64,000 nt of DNA, from contig NZ_FOQL01000004.1 in assembly GCF_900113745.1 (NCBI RefSeq), positions 310,001 through 374,000 of the forward strand, in the 5' to 3' direction. The notes beneath the pieces were generated by a model. That model made no database searches and was not told the origin of the DNA. It was given only the letters and a program-made list of their open reading frames with translations. This stretch comes from Pseudomonas guineae (GTDB lineage: Bacteria; Pseudomonadota; Gammaproteobacteria; Pseudomonadales; Pseudomonadaceae). How positions within the stretch are numbered: position 1 is the first letter of the stretch; each line of letters begins with the position of its first letter. The position numbers and the translations under genes were made by a program. This document shows, in pieces, positions 1 through 8,337 of this stretch.

Positions 1-202
1 ACCTCATCTGAGAACTTGGGTGTGAGTTTCTGCCCGCAGTCTTAACGCTAAATTAAGGCGATAAATATTCTGCGCAGGCGGCTACAGGCATTTCATTGCT
101 TGCACTGCAAGCACTCCAGCCCATAGCCTGCGAAGGCTGCCTGTGGCGTGACCACCGGCTCAATTTGCCCTGACCTTTAACGCCAAACGCTCGGAGATAG
201 TT

Positions 203-616
203 ATGCCCCCTATAGATACTGAGCAACAACTGGCGGCCCGTCTGGCCATCCTGGAAAACCCTGAAACGCAGGACTGCACCGTCTATCGCGCGGATGAACA
301 GGACCCGGAAGCGGAGGAAGTGGATTTGGGCGATGCCAAGGTGCTGTTCTGCGGCCCGTTTGAGGCACCCGCTGATTGGGATGCGGCAGAGCGTGAAGAG
401 TATTTTGGCGACAGCGCACCTGAGTTATTCGTCAATGCGCGCATCGAGTGCGAAGCCAAGCCAGGCTCCAAGAGCCATTTCAGCGTGGATATCGGTGACT
501 ATGTGGCCGCCCAGCCTGGTGAGGGTGAAGTCGTGATGTTCTATGTGCACGACTACCTGGAAGACGACACGGGCTGCACCTATGTGCTGCTGCGTGATGA
601 GGAAGTGCTGGAGTAA
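203..616 (+). CDS. Conserved hypothetical acidic protein
   Basis: A 137-residue soluble protein that is rich in Asp and Glu, with no signal peptide, membrane segment or motif I recognise. The start is supported by a GGAG Shine-Dalgarno at 193-196, seven bases upstream. It is a single-gene unit: a terminator hairpin follows within 15 bases of the stop. The compact mixed sequence with scattered aromatic residues suggests a folded cytoplasmic protein. I think similar proteins occur in other pseudomonads, but no function can be assigned from sequence. Confidence 0.75.
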   Translation: MPPIDTEQQLAARLAILENPETQDCTVYRADEQDPEAEEVDLGDAKVLFCGPFEAPADWDAAEREEYFGDSAPELFVNARIECEAKPGSKSHFSVDIGDYVAAQPGEGEVVMFYVHDYLEDDTGCTYVLLRDEEVLE

Positions 617-626
617 CAACCCCCAG

Positions 627-663
627 ACGCTGAGTTGCTTTAGGTGGCTCAGCGTTTTTATTT
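627..663 (+). terminator. Rho-independent terminator
   Basis: An 8-bp stem ACGCTGAG/CTCAGCGT is followed by a T-rich run (TTTTTATTT). It ends the hypothetical gene and insulates it from the DJ-1/PfpI gene downstream. Confidence 0.8.
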
Positions 664-768
664 CGCCGCCGTCTGTCCAAGATTTGCCCTGTAGTACCGG
701 GTTATTACCCACGCCGGGCTGATCGGGACAACACTCTGTGCTTCTCAATCAATACAGGGAGCAAGCAC

Positions 769-1350
769 ATGGCCGCGAAAAAGATTCTCATGCTGGTCGG
801 CGACTACGTCGAAGACTACGAAGTGATGGTGCCGTTTCAGGCGCTGCTGATGGTCGGTCATCAGGTGCATGCCGTGTGCCCAGACAAGACCGCCGGGCAG
901 AGCGTACGCACCGCCATCCACGATTTTGAAGGCGAGCAAACCTACAGCGAAAAGCCGGGGCATAACTTCGCTCTGAATTTCGACTTCGCCCAAGTTAAAG
1001 CTGAAGACTACGATGCCCTCGTGGTTCCCGGTGGTCGTTCGCCTGAGTACCTGCGCTTGAATCCTCAAGTTGTGGCGCTGGTGCAGGCATTCGATAAGGC
1101 CGGTAAGCCGATTGCAGCGGTTTGCCACGGTGCGCAGTTGCTGGCAGCGGCCGGTATTTTGAAAGGGCGCGAATGCAGTGCCTATCCAGCCTGTGGCCCG
1201 GACGTGACAATGGCCGGTGGGCAGTACATCGACATCGCCGTGGATCAGGCCCACGTCCAAGGTAACCTGGTCACTGCTCCGGCCTGGCCGGCGCACCCGA
1301 ACTGGTTGGCCGCGTTTTTGAAAGTGCTGGGCACTCAGATCACGCTATAA
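769..1350 (+). CDS. DJ-1/PfpI family protein (class I glutamine amidotransferase-like)
   Basis: A 193-residue single-domain member of the DJ-1/PfpI superfamily. The nucleophile elbow reads [10 protein letters not shown] with Cys119-His120, and an acidic residue (Glu15, in VEDYE) sits where the family keeps the Glu that hydrogen-bonds the cysteine. VVPGGR near residue 85 is the conserved loop before it. Family members act as proteases, glyoxalases/deglycases or redox stress proteins, and sequence alone does not choose between these. A GGGAG Shine-Dalgarno at 757-761 supports the ATG. The protein is cytoplasmic and monocistronic; a GC-rich hairpin (1365-1385) follows the stop. Confidence 0.88.
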   Translation: MAAKKILMLVGDYVEDYEVMVPFQALLMVGHQVHAVCPDKTAGQSVRTAIHDFEGEQTYSEKPGHNFALNFDFAQVKAEDYDALVVPGGRSPEYLRLNPQVVALVQAFDKAGKPIAAVCHGAQLLAAAGILKGRECSAYPACGPDVTMAGGQYIDIAVDQAHVQGNLVTAPAWPAHPNWLAAFLKVLGTQITL

Positions 1351-1364
1351 ACGCTAAGCCGTAC

Positions 1365-1385
1365 CTGGGGCCTACGTGGCCCCAG
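1365..1385 (+). repeat. Perfect 8-bp hairpin after the DJ-1/PfpI gene
   Basis: CTGGGGCC and GGCCCCAG flank a five-base TACGT loop. No T-tract follows, so it is a weak terminator candidate or an RNA-stabilising hairpin between the DJ-1/PfpI and ribbon-helix-helix genes. Confidence 0.5.
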
Positions 1386-1406
1386 CATTCAACGAGGGGA
1401 GCTGCT

Positions 1407-1709
1407 ATGTGCGAGCTTTACGTTAAAGCCGACCCGATTCTCTACGAGTCCCGCGCTCGTTCGCTGCGCATTCGCGGCGTGGTTACCACCCTGCGTCTGG
1501 AAAACCAGTTCTGGGACATCCTGCGCGAGATCGCCGAAGTCGATGGCATGACCACCAATCAGCTGATTACCAAGCTGTATGACGAGGTTATGGACTACCG
1601 CGGTGAAGTGGTGAATTTCGCCTCGTTCCTGCGCGTCAGCTGCACCCGCTACCTCAGTCAGCGGCGTGTGCCGGCCGGGTTGAGTGTGGTGCGCGCGATC
1701 AGCCAGTAA
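1407..1709 (+). CDS. Ribbon-helix-helix domain protein
   Basis: A 100-residue protein. Residues ~20-65 fit the ribbon-helix-helix (RHH_4-like) fold: a strand (RSLRIRGVVTTLRLENQFW) followed by two helices with the TTNQLITKLYDEV pattern. Such proteins are usually dimeric DNA binders, either autoregulators or antitoxins, but no toxin gene lies beside it. The start follows a strong GAGGGGAG ribosome site. It runs convergently towards the solute-binding protein gene. The family call is fairly secure; the regulatory target is unknown. Confidence 0.72.
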   Translation: MCELYVKADPILYESRARSLRIRGVVTTLRLENQFWDILREIAEVDGMTTNQLITKLYDEVMDYRGEVVNFASFLRVSCTRYLSQRRVPAGLSVVRAISQ

Positions 1710-1790
1710 CTGCCCGCGCCGGGGCTATGCCGTATGCCAAATTGGCGCTGGCTGGTGGGTGCAAAAGGTACGCGCATGCCTACGGCGCTG

Positions 1791-2570
1791 TTATTGCAAG
1801 TCGTACTTGGCCAGCAGCGCGTCGATGGCAGTTTTCTCGCGTAACAGGAAGGCATCGAAGCGGGCGATGAGTGCGGGATGGTGGTTGCTCGAGAGATGGT
1901 AGTAGCTGTCCTTGAGTTCCAGCAGCCGGGGCTCTACCACCAGGGCGTGCGGCATACCCAGCCTGCGTAGATGGTAGCGCGCTACCTGACGTCCCATATT
2001 GGCGCCGTCGATATAGCCGAGCAAGGTCATGCGAATCAGGCTTTCCGGGCTTGGCGCTTCTTTAATGTGCACTCGCCCGGCCGCGATATCAGCCTGAAGT
2101 TTCCACGGGGTAAAGCCGTGGATAAACCCCAGGGTACGAAAGCTATCCAAGGGTTGGCCAAGGTGCTGAGGCTGCACCAGTATGGCGTCTTGAAATACCA
2201 GCAAGGGCTGCGAATAGCTGATATTCATGCCGGCTTTTGCCGCGACATCCCAGTGCGGGTTATCGGGCAACACCAAGTCCAGACGTCCCTGGCGGTATTC
2301 GCGGATCAAGCGGCGCACCGGAAGCGGGACATAGGCCAGCTGAATGTCTTCCTGGCGGGCGAACAAGTCCAGAACCTCACGGGCATAGCCACGGAATTGG
2401 TAGTCCGGTGCGGTGGCGGCGTAGATTGGGAAGTAATCGATCTCCTGCACACCGACCCGGAACAGTGTTTGTGCGCTTGCGGGCGCCGCCGTCCAGCCCG
2501 CTAGCAGCGCGCCGAGGCAGGCTAGGCCGGTTAGGTGTGCATAGCGAAGAAGGGTGGAATGGCTTGGCAC
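1791..2570 (-). CDS. Periplasmic solute-binding protein (SBP_bac_3-like)
   Basis: A 259-residue protein with a Sec signal peptide (hydrophobic core from about residue 13, likely cleavage after ASA near residue 33). The remainder resembles bacterial extracellular solute-binding proteins of family 3: residues ~38-100 carry the N-terminal lobe pattern (YAREVLDLFARQEDIQLAYV, then RRLIREYRQGRLDLVLPDNP). No ABC permease or ATPase is adjacent, so it may be an orphan binding protein or a periplasmic sensor partner rather than part of a transporter. The ligand cannot be predicted. It is transcribed alone, convergent with the ribbon-helix-helix gene. Confidence 0.72.
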   Translation of the reverse strand: MPSHSTLLRYAHLTGLACLGALLAGWTAAPASAQTLFRVGVQEIDYFPIYAATAPDYQFRGYAREVLDLFARQEDIQLAYVPLPVRRLIREYRQGRLDLVLPDNPHWDVAAKAGMNISYSQPLLVFQDAILVQPQHLGQPLDSFRTLGFIHGFTPWKLQADIAAGRVHIKEAPSPESLIRMTLLGYIDGANMGRQVARYHLRRLGMPHALVVEPRLLELKDSYYHLSSNHHPALIARFDAFLLREKTAIDALLAKYDLQ

Positions 2571-2703
2571 TTTCGCGACTCGACGGTGTTCTTGCGGGTG
2601 AGTCTAACCTAGCGCTGCTTGCAAGATATCTAGCGCGGCATCATCCGAACTCCATCCAGTTCACTGAGGGCGAGCGGACGACCAAGGCAATAGCTCTAGG
2701 TGT

Positions 2704-2730
2704 AATGCACTGCGATGAACGCAGTGCATT
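2704..2730. repeat. 11-bp perfect inverted repeat
   Basis: AATGCACTGCG (2704-2714), loop ATGAA, CGCAGTGCATT (2720-2730). It lies just past the end of the DUF4917 gene. No T-tract follows on either strand, so it is an atypical terminator or a protein-binding palindrome. Confidence 0.55.
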
Positions 2731-2748
2731 AATCGTTAAATAGCGCGC

Positions 2749-3765
2749 TCACTGCGTTGGAGTGATGGCTACGCGTAAGTTCCGGTGGCCCAGCGGGTGA
2801 CTCAGTGCATCGAAGAAACGCAGTTCCACGTCCTGCCCCGCGAACAGGCTGGCGTAGTGCTGTTTCTGTTGTTGGATAAACAGTGGGTTGTGCGGGTATA
2901 TCGATATAGCCAGGGTTTTCATCCCCGCTTGCAGCAAGGCCTTAACCAAGTGCTGATCCTGCGCCGCGAGGTTATGGCCGAAGATGCACAAGGTTTCTTT
3001 GGGCTGCGATAGCTGGCTGTAGCAGAACGATAGATAGTCGGAACTGCGAATGGCTTTGAGCTTGTCCGCGCTGCTGCCTTCGTTGACGAACAGCGGGATA
3101 TCACCCAACTGATTGATGGCAAAACTGGCCAGCAGGGTGCTCTCTGACGAGTTCAGCATGCGTGTGCTGCCATCGATATTCTTCACCAGGTGCATGCCGC
3201 CGTGCAGGTAGAGCATGCGTGTGGCGCTACTCTGGCGGGCATTGTTGCCGAGGTCAAAGGTCGAGTCCGGGCCACGGAATAGCGGTTCAAACGCGTCGGG
3301 TGCCTGCATCACCGCCCAGTAGTTGAGCAGGTCGTAATTACCTGAATAGACCGTTTGGTACTGGCTAAGCGCGCTGTTGATATGCATCAGACTGGATGCT
3401 TGCATCTGACTCCAGGGAATGTGCACCGAGCGCACGGCGTGGATCAGCGCTTCCTTGATGGCGAAGTAGCGATGACGTGGCGACGACGAGTTGATGGTCA
3501 AGGCGGCATTGACCCGGATGCTGTTCTTCAGTGCGCTGAGCACCTGCTCGAAGTTACTGGTGTCCAGCGCACGGAACACGCTCAGCTCGGTGGGGCTGAG
3601 CGGGCGGTTCTGGGTGGTCTGGGCTTCGTCAAACAGCGACAAGTAAGCGAACTTGCGCCATACCGCGAGGCTCGCGCCGTTACCAATCAACAACTCGGGA
3701 AAACCGATGCTGCTGTTCAGGGTGCTCCAGTCTTCCAGTTCGCCAGTAAGTGCCGGGATTTGCAT
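2749..3765 (-). CDS. DUF4917 family protein with SIR2-like motifs
   Basis: A 338-residue cytoplasmic protein without signal peptide or membrane segments, matching the DUF4917 type. Read against the SIR2-like fold it shows, in order, a Gly-rich loop LLIGNGAS (26-32), NYD (143-145), LHGG (187-190) and FGHNLAAQDQH (262-272). These correspond to the GAGxS, TxNYD, catalytic-His and GxSxxD elements of SIR2-type NAD-binding domains. The family is uncharacterised as far as I know, and NAD binding or hydrolysis is an inference from motif order. It appears monocistronic. An 11-bp palindrome lies just past its stop. Confidence 0.7.
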   Translation of the reverse strand: MQIPALTGELEDWSTLNSSIGFPELLIGNGASLAVWRKFAYLSLFDEAQTTQNRPLSPTELSVFRALDTSNFEQVLSALKNSIRVNAALTINSSSPRHRYFAIKEALIHAVRSVHIPWSQMQASSLMHINSALSQYQTVYSGNYDLLNYWAVMQAPDAFEPLFRGPDSTFDLGNNARQSSATRMLYLHGGMHLVKNIDGSTRMLNSSESTLLASFAINQLGDIPLFVNEGSSADKLKAIRSSDYLSFCYSQLSQPKETLCIFGHNLAAQDQHLVKALLQAGMKTLAISIYPHNPLFIQQQKQHYASLFAGQDVELRFFDALSHPLGHRNLRVAITPTQ

Positions 3766-3990
3766 AATCGCTACTTGTCGCCTTGGGTCGTGGTTGTGCA
3801 GGACGCGACTTTAGCACGAGCGGTGCATGTGCCTGAGCACCCTTCGTTTAGCTTTGCCGCTTGGCCATGCGAGGGCTTTGGCTATGCTGGAACTGAGGCA
3901 TGCGTGACTGATCAGGCCCGGCAGTGGTCTGGTAAGGGTGAGTCTGCTGTTATGTTTTAGACCTGCCATGTGTGGACAAGAGAGAGCGCA

Positions 3991-4332
3991 ATGAACAACG
4001 AATTATTGATCGAAGATATTCAGCTGGGTGACGGTAAAGAAGTGGTCAAAGGTGCACTGATCACCACGCAATACGATGGCTATTTGGAAGATGGCCGCAA
4101 GTTCGACTCATCCTATGATCGCGGCAAGGCTTTCCAATGCGTGATTGGCAGCGGCCGAGTGATCAAGGGTTGGGACATCGGCATGATGGGTATGAAGGTC
4201 GGCGGTAAGCGCAAACTGTTCGTGCCCGCACATCTGGCTTATGGCGAGCGTGAGTTCGGCGCGCATATCAAGCCGAATTCCAATCTGATCTTCGAAATTG
4301 AGCTGCTGGAAGTGCTGACGCGCGATGAGTGA
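3991..4332 (+). CDS. FKBP-type peptidyl-prolyl cis-trans isomerase
   Basis: A 113-residue single FKBP domain with no signal peptide, so a cytoplasmic prolyl isomerase or folding catalyst. Family hallmarks include YDGYLEDGRKFDSS, FQCVIGSGRVIKGWDIGMMGM and LAYGEREFG, which line the rotamase pocket, then the closing strand NLIFEIELLEV. The ATG at 3991 is preferred over an in-frame GTG at 3970 because the AGAGAG ribosome site sits just before it and MNNELLIEDI begins the fold. It diverges from DUF4917 across a 225-bp intergenic region and converges on the cysteine peptidase. Confidence 0.9.
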   Translation: MNNELLIEDIQLGDGKEVVKGALITTQYDGYLEDGRKFDSSYDRGKAFQCVIGSGRVIKGWDIGMMGMKVGGKRKLFVPAHLAYGEREFGAHIKPNSNLIFEIELLEVLTRDE

Positions 4333-4368
4333 GAGCCGCTGTTTGTGACTCTGTGTCAGCAATAGCGC

Positions 4369-5313
4369 TTACGGGCAGGCGGGGATCTCGCAACTGAGCG
4401 GATCAGTCTTGGGTAGCGGTGGGGCCGTTTGTACCTGCATTCCGTTGGCACAGGCTTCTGCTTGGCGGGCCGCCTGGGTGCAACCGACTGCTGTAAGCGC
4501 CACCGCCAAGTTATTCCAGCCCGCCTTGAGCGTCGGAAAGTCGCTGACTAACGTGCGGAACTGCGCCACAGCCTGCTCAGGTTGGTTTTGCGCCCAGGCC
4601 ACATTACCTAAGCCAAAACGCCCGGCGGCTTGCTCAGGCCAGGTATGCAAGGCTGTGGTGTAAGCGCGTTTGGCGGCGTCCAACTGCCTGCTCTGCTCCA
4701 GGTCGCTGGCCGCACGCAGATAGGCCAGTGGTTCAGCGCTGGCCGGTAGTTGATCCGCGGGTAGGGCGATGACCGCCCAGCGCTCGCTTCTGTTCCACAG
4801 ACGCATGAACAGGCTGAACGGCTCGCGCTGAGCTTTTTGGGTGCCGCTGTGCACGATGATTTCCTGGGTATTCAGGTCGTAGCCCACGACCACTGCATAG
4901 TGCCATTGCGGCATCCAGTTAAAGCCCAGGTTCTGCATCACCAAAACGGCATTGCCGGCCGCCACTTCACGTAACAGCGCGAGTAGCGATTTATTCAGGG
5001 GGTAAACCAGCAGGCCGTGCTCACGCGCGGCGGCGACCATCTCAACCTGCAAGCTGCCTTGGCGTTGCGGAAGGTAAACGCGGCCCTTGAGGCTATCTGG
5101 CGTGTCGGCGAAGCCGCGTTGGCTGAGAAGCATCGCCAAAGAAGCCGGGCCACACTGATAGTCGTCCTGGGGGTAGAAACTCACCTGCTCGACATAGGTC
5201 GTGCTCGGCAACTGCTGGAGCACCGACTGAGCGGGCATATACGTCGACTGCCCTGCACAGGCGCACAGCAAGAGCATCAAGCCTGTGAGGAGCAGCAGAC
5301 GTACATGACCCAC
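4369..5313 (-). CDS. PA2778-family cysteine peptidase lipoprotein with TPR repeats
   Basis: A 314-residue lipoprotein (lipobox LLLCAC, Cys at about residue 19) with a C39-like papain-fold domain. The nucleophile is in YQCGPASLAML (~54), and the His is in WHYAVVVGYD (~138). The C-terminal third (~195-290) contains two or three TPR units (SRQLDAAKRAYTTAL, NQPEQAVAQFRTLV). C39-type peptidases usually cleave after a double glycine in small secreted proteins; the substrate here is unknown. It lies six bases downstream of a PA2779-type gene, so the two are an operon and functional partners. The lipobox lacks the usual small residue pattern but is plausible. Confidence 0.85.
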   Translation of the reverse strand: MGHVRLLLLTGLMLLLCACAGQSTYMPAQSVLQQLPSTTYVEQVSFYPQDDYQCGPASLAMLLSQRGFADTPDSLKGRVYLPQRQGSLQVEMVAAAREHGLLVYPLNKSLLALLREVAAGNAVLVMQNLGFNWMPQWHYAVVVGYDLNTQEIIVHSGTQKAQREPFSLFMRLWNRSERWAVIALPADQLPASAEPLAYLRAASDLEQSRQLDAAKRAYTTALHTWPEQAAGRFGLGNVAWAQNQPEQAVAQFRTLVSDFPTLKAGWNNLAVALTAVGCTQAARQAEACANGMQVQTAPPLPKTDPLSCEIPACP

Positions 5314-5319
5314 GGCGGA

Positions 5320-5721
5320 TTAGCGCACGCAGTGAACGAAGTTGAAGATGTTGGTCACGCACAGTGCATCGGTGAGGATGAACACCAGCAAGAACAACAC
5401 TATGATGCCCACCACGCCGGCACCGCTTGGCGCTGTGTTCAATTGGCTGTTAAAGCTGGCCAGCTCGCTTGGGGTCAGGCTGTTGATGCGCTGTTCCACC
5501 TGCTCAGGGGAAACGCCCATGGTGGCCAGCTTGTTTTGTACGTCTTGGTCGCCAAGCATTTGTTTTAGCGATTCACGGTCAACGCTCACCTGCTGCTCGG
5601 CGATCACTTCATGGGTCCCCACCATCGATGTGCGTGCGGACACGCTGCTGATTGTGGTCAGCATGAAAACAGCGCTGAGCATGATCGAGATAATGGGTTT
5701 GACGGTTCTTATTAACGTCAT
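5320..5721 (-). CDS. PA2779-family small exported membrane protein
   Basis: A 133-residue protein with an N-terminal signal or anchor segment (ISIMLSAVFMLTTISSVSA), a polar middle with a heptad-like helix (residues ~35-90) and a C-terminal membrane helix (GVVGIIVLFLLVFILTDAL) preceded by SGAG. The ATG at 5721 follows an AGGAG ribosome site; longer in-frame extensions have no such site. It is the first gene of an operon with the PA2778-family cysteine peptidase. The function is unknown. It could be the peptidase's substrate, since the Gly-rich stretch lies just before the second helix, but this is inference. Confidence 0.8.
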   Translation of the reverse strand: MTLIRTVKPIISIMLSAVFMLTTISSVSARTSMVGTHEVIAEQQVSVDRESLKQMLGDQDVQNKLATMGVSPEQVEQRINSLTPSELASFNSQLNTAPSGAGVVGIIVLFLLVFILTDALCVTNIFNFVHCVR

Positions 5722-6079
5722 AGGTTTTACTCCTGCATGTTGTCTTAAAATGACCGCGAGCAGCCATTCCACCCATGCCAGGATGCCTAGCACTTACTAC
5801 GCAACATAGTCTGCGCCGGCGGCCCGCCGCTGTTCGCTAACGTACATATGTCCGGCTCAATTTAAGCGGCTGCTGTGATGCCTGACCAGGCAGCGCTAGG
5901 CGCCAGAAAAATCTGCGCACGCATGAGTTTGCTGCGCCTAGCAAAGCGCATTGCAAGCGGGCCTGCGTAACCCTGCGATTGGACGTTCTGAAGCGGGATG
6001 ATTGGATGAGGGTGCTACGGTGTTTTTCGAGCCTGGCGCAGCGGTTGCCTTCACTCAGGGCTGCATCGTATGCAGCCGA
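5722..6079. other. 358-bp intergenic region with no gene seen
   Basis: This region separates two minus-strand units and should hold the promoter of the PA2779/PA2778 operon. I see no convincing ORF, tRNA or repeat family. A hairpin with an 8-bp stem and CGT loop (6059-6077) abuts the stop of the diguanylate cyclase and may act as its terminator, although no T-tract follows. Confidence 0.6.
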
Positions 6080-7132
6080 TCAACACTGCGCCACTTCTAC
6101 TCTGTTGCGTCCAGCGGACTTACCGGCGTAAAGCGCGTAATCCGCTCGTGCAATGGCGTTGCTGAGTGGCTCTTCAGCACGATACTGGCTGATGCCTATG
6201 GACAGCGTCACCTGGACTGTATTGCCGTCACAGTCAATTACCAGGCCTTCGATAGCCTTGCGTATGCGCTCTGCGCTCACTGCCGCCTGTTCAAAATCGG
6301 TTTCCGGCAATACCGCAAGAAACTCTTCGCCGCCCCAGCGGCCAATAAAGTCCTGCTCACGCATTGAATCTTTGAGTGATTGGCTTACCGCCGCCAGCAC
6401 CCGGTCACCCATATCGTGGCCGTATTGATCATTGATCTGTTTGAAGTGATCAATGTCCATCAGCAATAAGGTGAGGTTGCTGGGGCAGCGATGGTGTCGC
6501 GCCAGTTCCTTTTCGGTCAGCGCAATCATGTGCCTGCGGTTGAACAGGCCGGTCAATGAGTCTGTCGTTGCCATCCGCGCCAGGCTCTTGTGGGCGCGGG
6601 TTACGGTGCTCACATAGAACAGCGCCAGATAGCTGAACATGAAGAACACTACGGTCAAATTGAAAACATGCACACCGAGTAGGGCGCTAGAGGAGATGGG
6701 CTGCAGAGGTTCGATGTACCACATCAGCACATCCAGCCCAACGTAGTAGGCCCACAGGCCCGCCGCGAGGACCCAGGCGCTGCGCGCGCGCATGGTCACG
6801 AACAAGGCGGGGATGAACATGAGTAAGAAATAGTGAAAGCCACTGTCCCAGCCAATCAACACGGTCCCAAGTCCTGCGTGTACCAGTACTTCAGTGCGGA
6901 TCAGTAGAATCGCCAGGCGGTTACGTCGCTGCTTGAACGCGCGGTAGGCGTAGGCATACATGGCCACGCTGAGCACGTTTATCCAGGCCAGAATGGGTGA
7001 GCCCAGCAGGATGAAAATAAACAGAAAAGTGACATCGACGCAGCCAGCTAACTGACAGCAACGCATGGAAAGCTGCCAAAACTCGGGGCGAGCGTTGCGC
7101 TTGTGCGGGTTATTTGAACGCATCCCTAGCAT
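6080..7132 (-). CDS. Membrane-anchored diguanylate cyclase (GGEEF)
   Basis: A 350-residue protein. The N-terminal half (~30-175) has about six hydrophobic helices. The C-terminal GGEEF domain starts at ATTDSLTGLFNRRH (188-201). The active site is GGEEF at 267-271, with DIDHFKQIND (227-236) for metal and substrate binding. The inhibitory I-site REQD (258-261) lies five residues before GGEEF, so product feedback is expected. It should make cyclic di-GMP at the inner membrane in response to an unknown signal. There is no EAL domain. It is a single-gene unit. The ATG at 7132 has GAGGGAA upstream; Met4 is an alternative. Confidence 0.92.
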   Translation of the reverse strand: MLGMRSNNPHKRNARPEFWQLSMRCCQLAGCVDVTFLFIFILLGSPILAWINVLSVAMYAYAYRAFKQRRNRLAILLIRTEVLVHAGLGTVLIGWDSGFHYFLLMFIPALFVTMRARSAWVLAAGLWAYYVGLDVLMWYIEPLQPISSSALLGVHVFNLTVVFFMFSYLALFYVSTVTRAHKSLARMATTDSLTGLFNRRHMIALTEKELARHHRCPSNLTLLLMDIDHFKQINDQYGHDMGDRVLAAVSQSLKDSMREQDFIGRWGGEEFLAVLPETDFEQAAVSAERIRKAIEGLVIDCDGNTVQVTLSIGISQYRAEEPLSNAIARADYALYAGKSAGRNRVEVAQC

Positions 7133-7351
7133 TTAGGCTGTTCCCTCACGTTCCGGTTATGAGTCCCGGTTTTTATTAGATTGCCTGCCTGATGACAGGC
7201 AGCTGAGGCGCTGTTTGACGTGCAGTGTGAATCGTCCCGGGTGATCTTGTCAGTGCCAAACGTACGTTAGGGACCGCAAAACCGCCGTTTTGGTAGCTTG
7301 ATTTGGCCCCTAGGGCCGTGCATTCGGTGAGCGATTATACCCGTGGGTTAC

Positions 7352-7384
7352 AGAAAGGCGGGTGGGTGAAGGTGCTCACCCACC
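7352..7384 (-). terminator. Terminator after the SH3-domain gene
   Basis: On the minus strand GGTGGGTGA and TCACCCACC form a 9-bp stem followed by CGCCTTTCT. It lies 20 bases past the stop of the SH3-domain gene. Confidence 0.65.
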
Positions 7385-7403
7385 GGTAGTGGATTTCAGC
7401 CCA

Positions 7404-8051
7404 TTAGACCCACTGATCATTACGCTTGCGTCTTACCCGCAGCAGGGTCGGCAGGATCAGCCCAGCAGCCAAACCGATCCCGGCGATACCGCCGCCATAA
7501 ACCATATAGCGCATCAGCACCTGCTGGTTTTCCTCGCCCAGTTGCGCTTGCAATTCGCGTGCGTCGGCGTTGGCCTGACTCAGTTCGCTGTCTAGCGCAG
7601 AACGGGCGGTTTGCAGCTCGTCGATCAGGGTTTTGCGTGAATCCAGGGTTTCCTGCATGCCCTGCACGCGGGTTTTCCACGTGTCGTTGATGCCGTCCAA
7701 TTCGGCACTCAGCTCGGTTACTTTCTGCTCAAGTTGCGGCAGGCGCTCGGCCTGGCCGGGTACTTCCTGCAGGTCGCGGCTGGCAATCCATACCGCATTA
7801 CCGCTGTCGCCACGCACCTGGCTGTAATCGCCGTCGCTGCGCAGTAGCGTAACTTTTTGCCCGGAGGTCAGCGTGCCGACGATACGGTAGCCGTCGGTTG
7901 GGCCACTGCGGACATAGGTATTGAGGCTGTCGCTGACCCAGCGAGTGGTCCGGGTTGTTTCTTCGGCGTGCGTGGTGGCGCTTGCCAGCAGACAAGCACT
8001 GAACATCAGGAGGGGGGTAAAGCGTGAGGCAAAATGACGGGATGGCGACAT
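7404..8051 (-). CDS. TIGR04211-type SH3 domain protein with C-terminal membrane anchor
   Basis: A 215-residue exported protein. It has a signal peptide (MSPSRHFASRFTPLLMFSAC... ending THA near residue 28), a bacterial SH3 domain (~33-90: WVSDSLNTYVRSGPTDGYRIVGTLTSGQKVTLL), a long coiled coil (~100-175, ending in LQAQLGEENQQVL) and a C-terminal membrane helix (GGGIAGIGLAAGLILPTLL) followed by basic residues. The layout matches the TIGR04211 family (YgiM-like). These proteins sit in the inner membrane facing the periplasm, probably with a cell-wall or envelope-scaffold role. The ATG at 8051 is chosen because it gives a clean signal peptide; upstream in-frame sequence looks non-coding. Confidence 0.85.
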   Translation of the reverse strand: MSPSRHFASRFTPLLMFSACLLASATTHAEETTRTTRWVSDSLNTYVRSGPTDGYRIVGTLTSGQKVTLLRSDGDYSQVRGDSGNAVWIASRDLQEVPGQAERLPQLEQKVTELSAELDGINDTWKTRVQGMQETLDSRKTLIDELQTARSALDSELSQANADARELQAQLGEENQQVLMRYMVYGGGIAGIGLAAGLILPTLLRVRRKRNDQWV

Positions 8052-8337
8052 GGGGCAATCTTCATATGGCGATGAGCGAAACCCTGTAAGCGGGTGCGAT
8101 AGACGCCGGCCCGGCGAATTGCCATAAACAGATACGCGATCAGGGTGGTGTGCTGCAGCGCCGTTGCTGGTGGGCAAATAGCCATGCAGGCCACCCGCGG
8201 GGCCGACAGCACACAGACACTGAGCACGCGTGCAGAGTTCACTCGGTGCGGGGCGGTGCGATGTCCGGGCATAGGGTTGGCCGCTTCAGGCTAGGCGGAT
8301 GGCCTGTGCCAACCGCCTTACCTGGCGGCGGTTCAGC

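Noticed and set aside
1407..1709. Ribbon-helix-helix gene as antitoxin of a toxin-antitoxin pair
   Set aside because: No small toxin-like gene lies on either side; the neighbours are a DJ-1/PfpI gene and a solute-binding protein gene on the other strand.
3355..3960. A 201-codon plus-strand frame overlapping the DUF4917 gene
   Set aside because: It overlaps a gene with clear motifs and lacks a ribosome site or recognisable domain.
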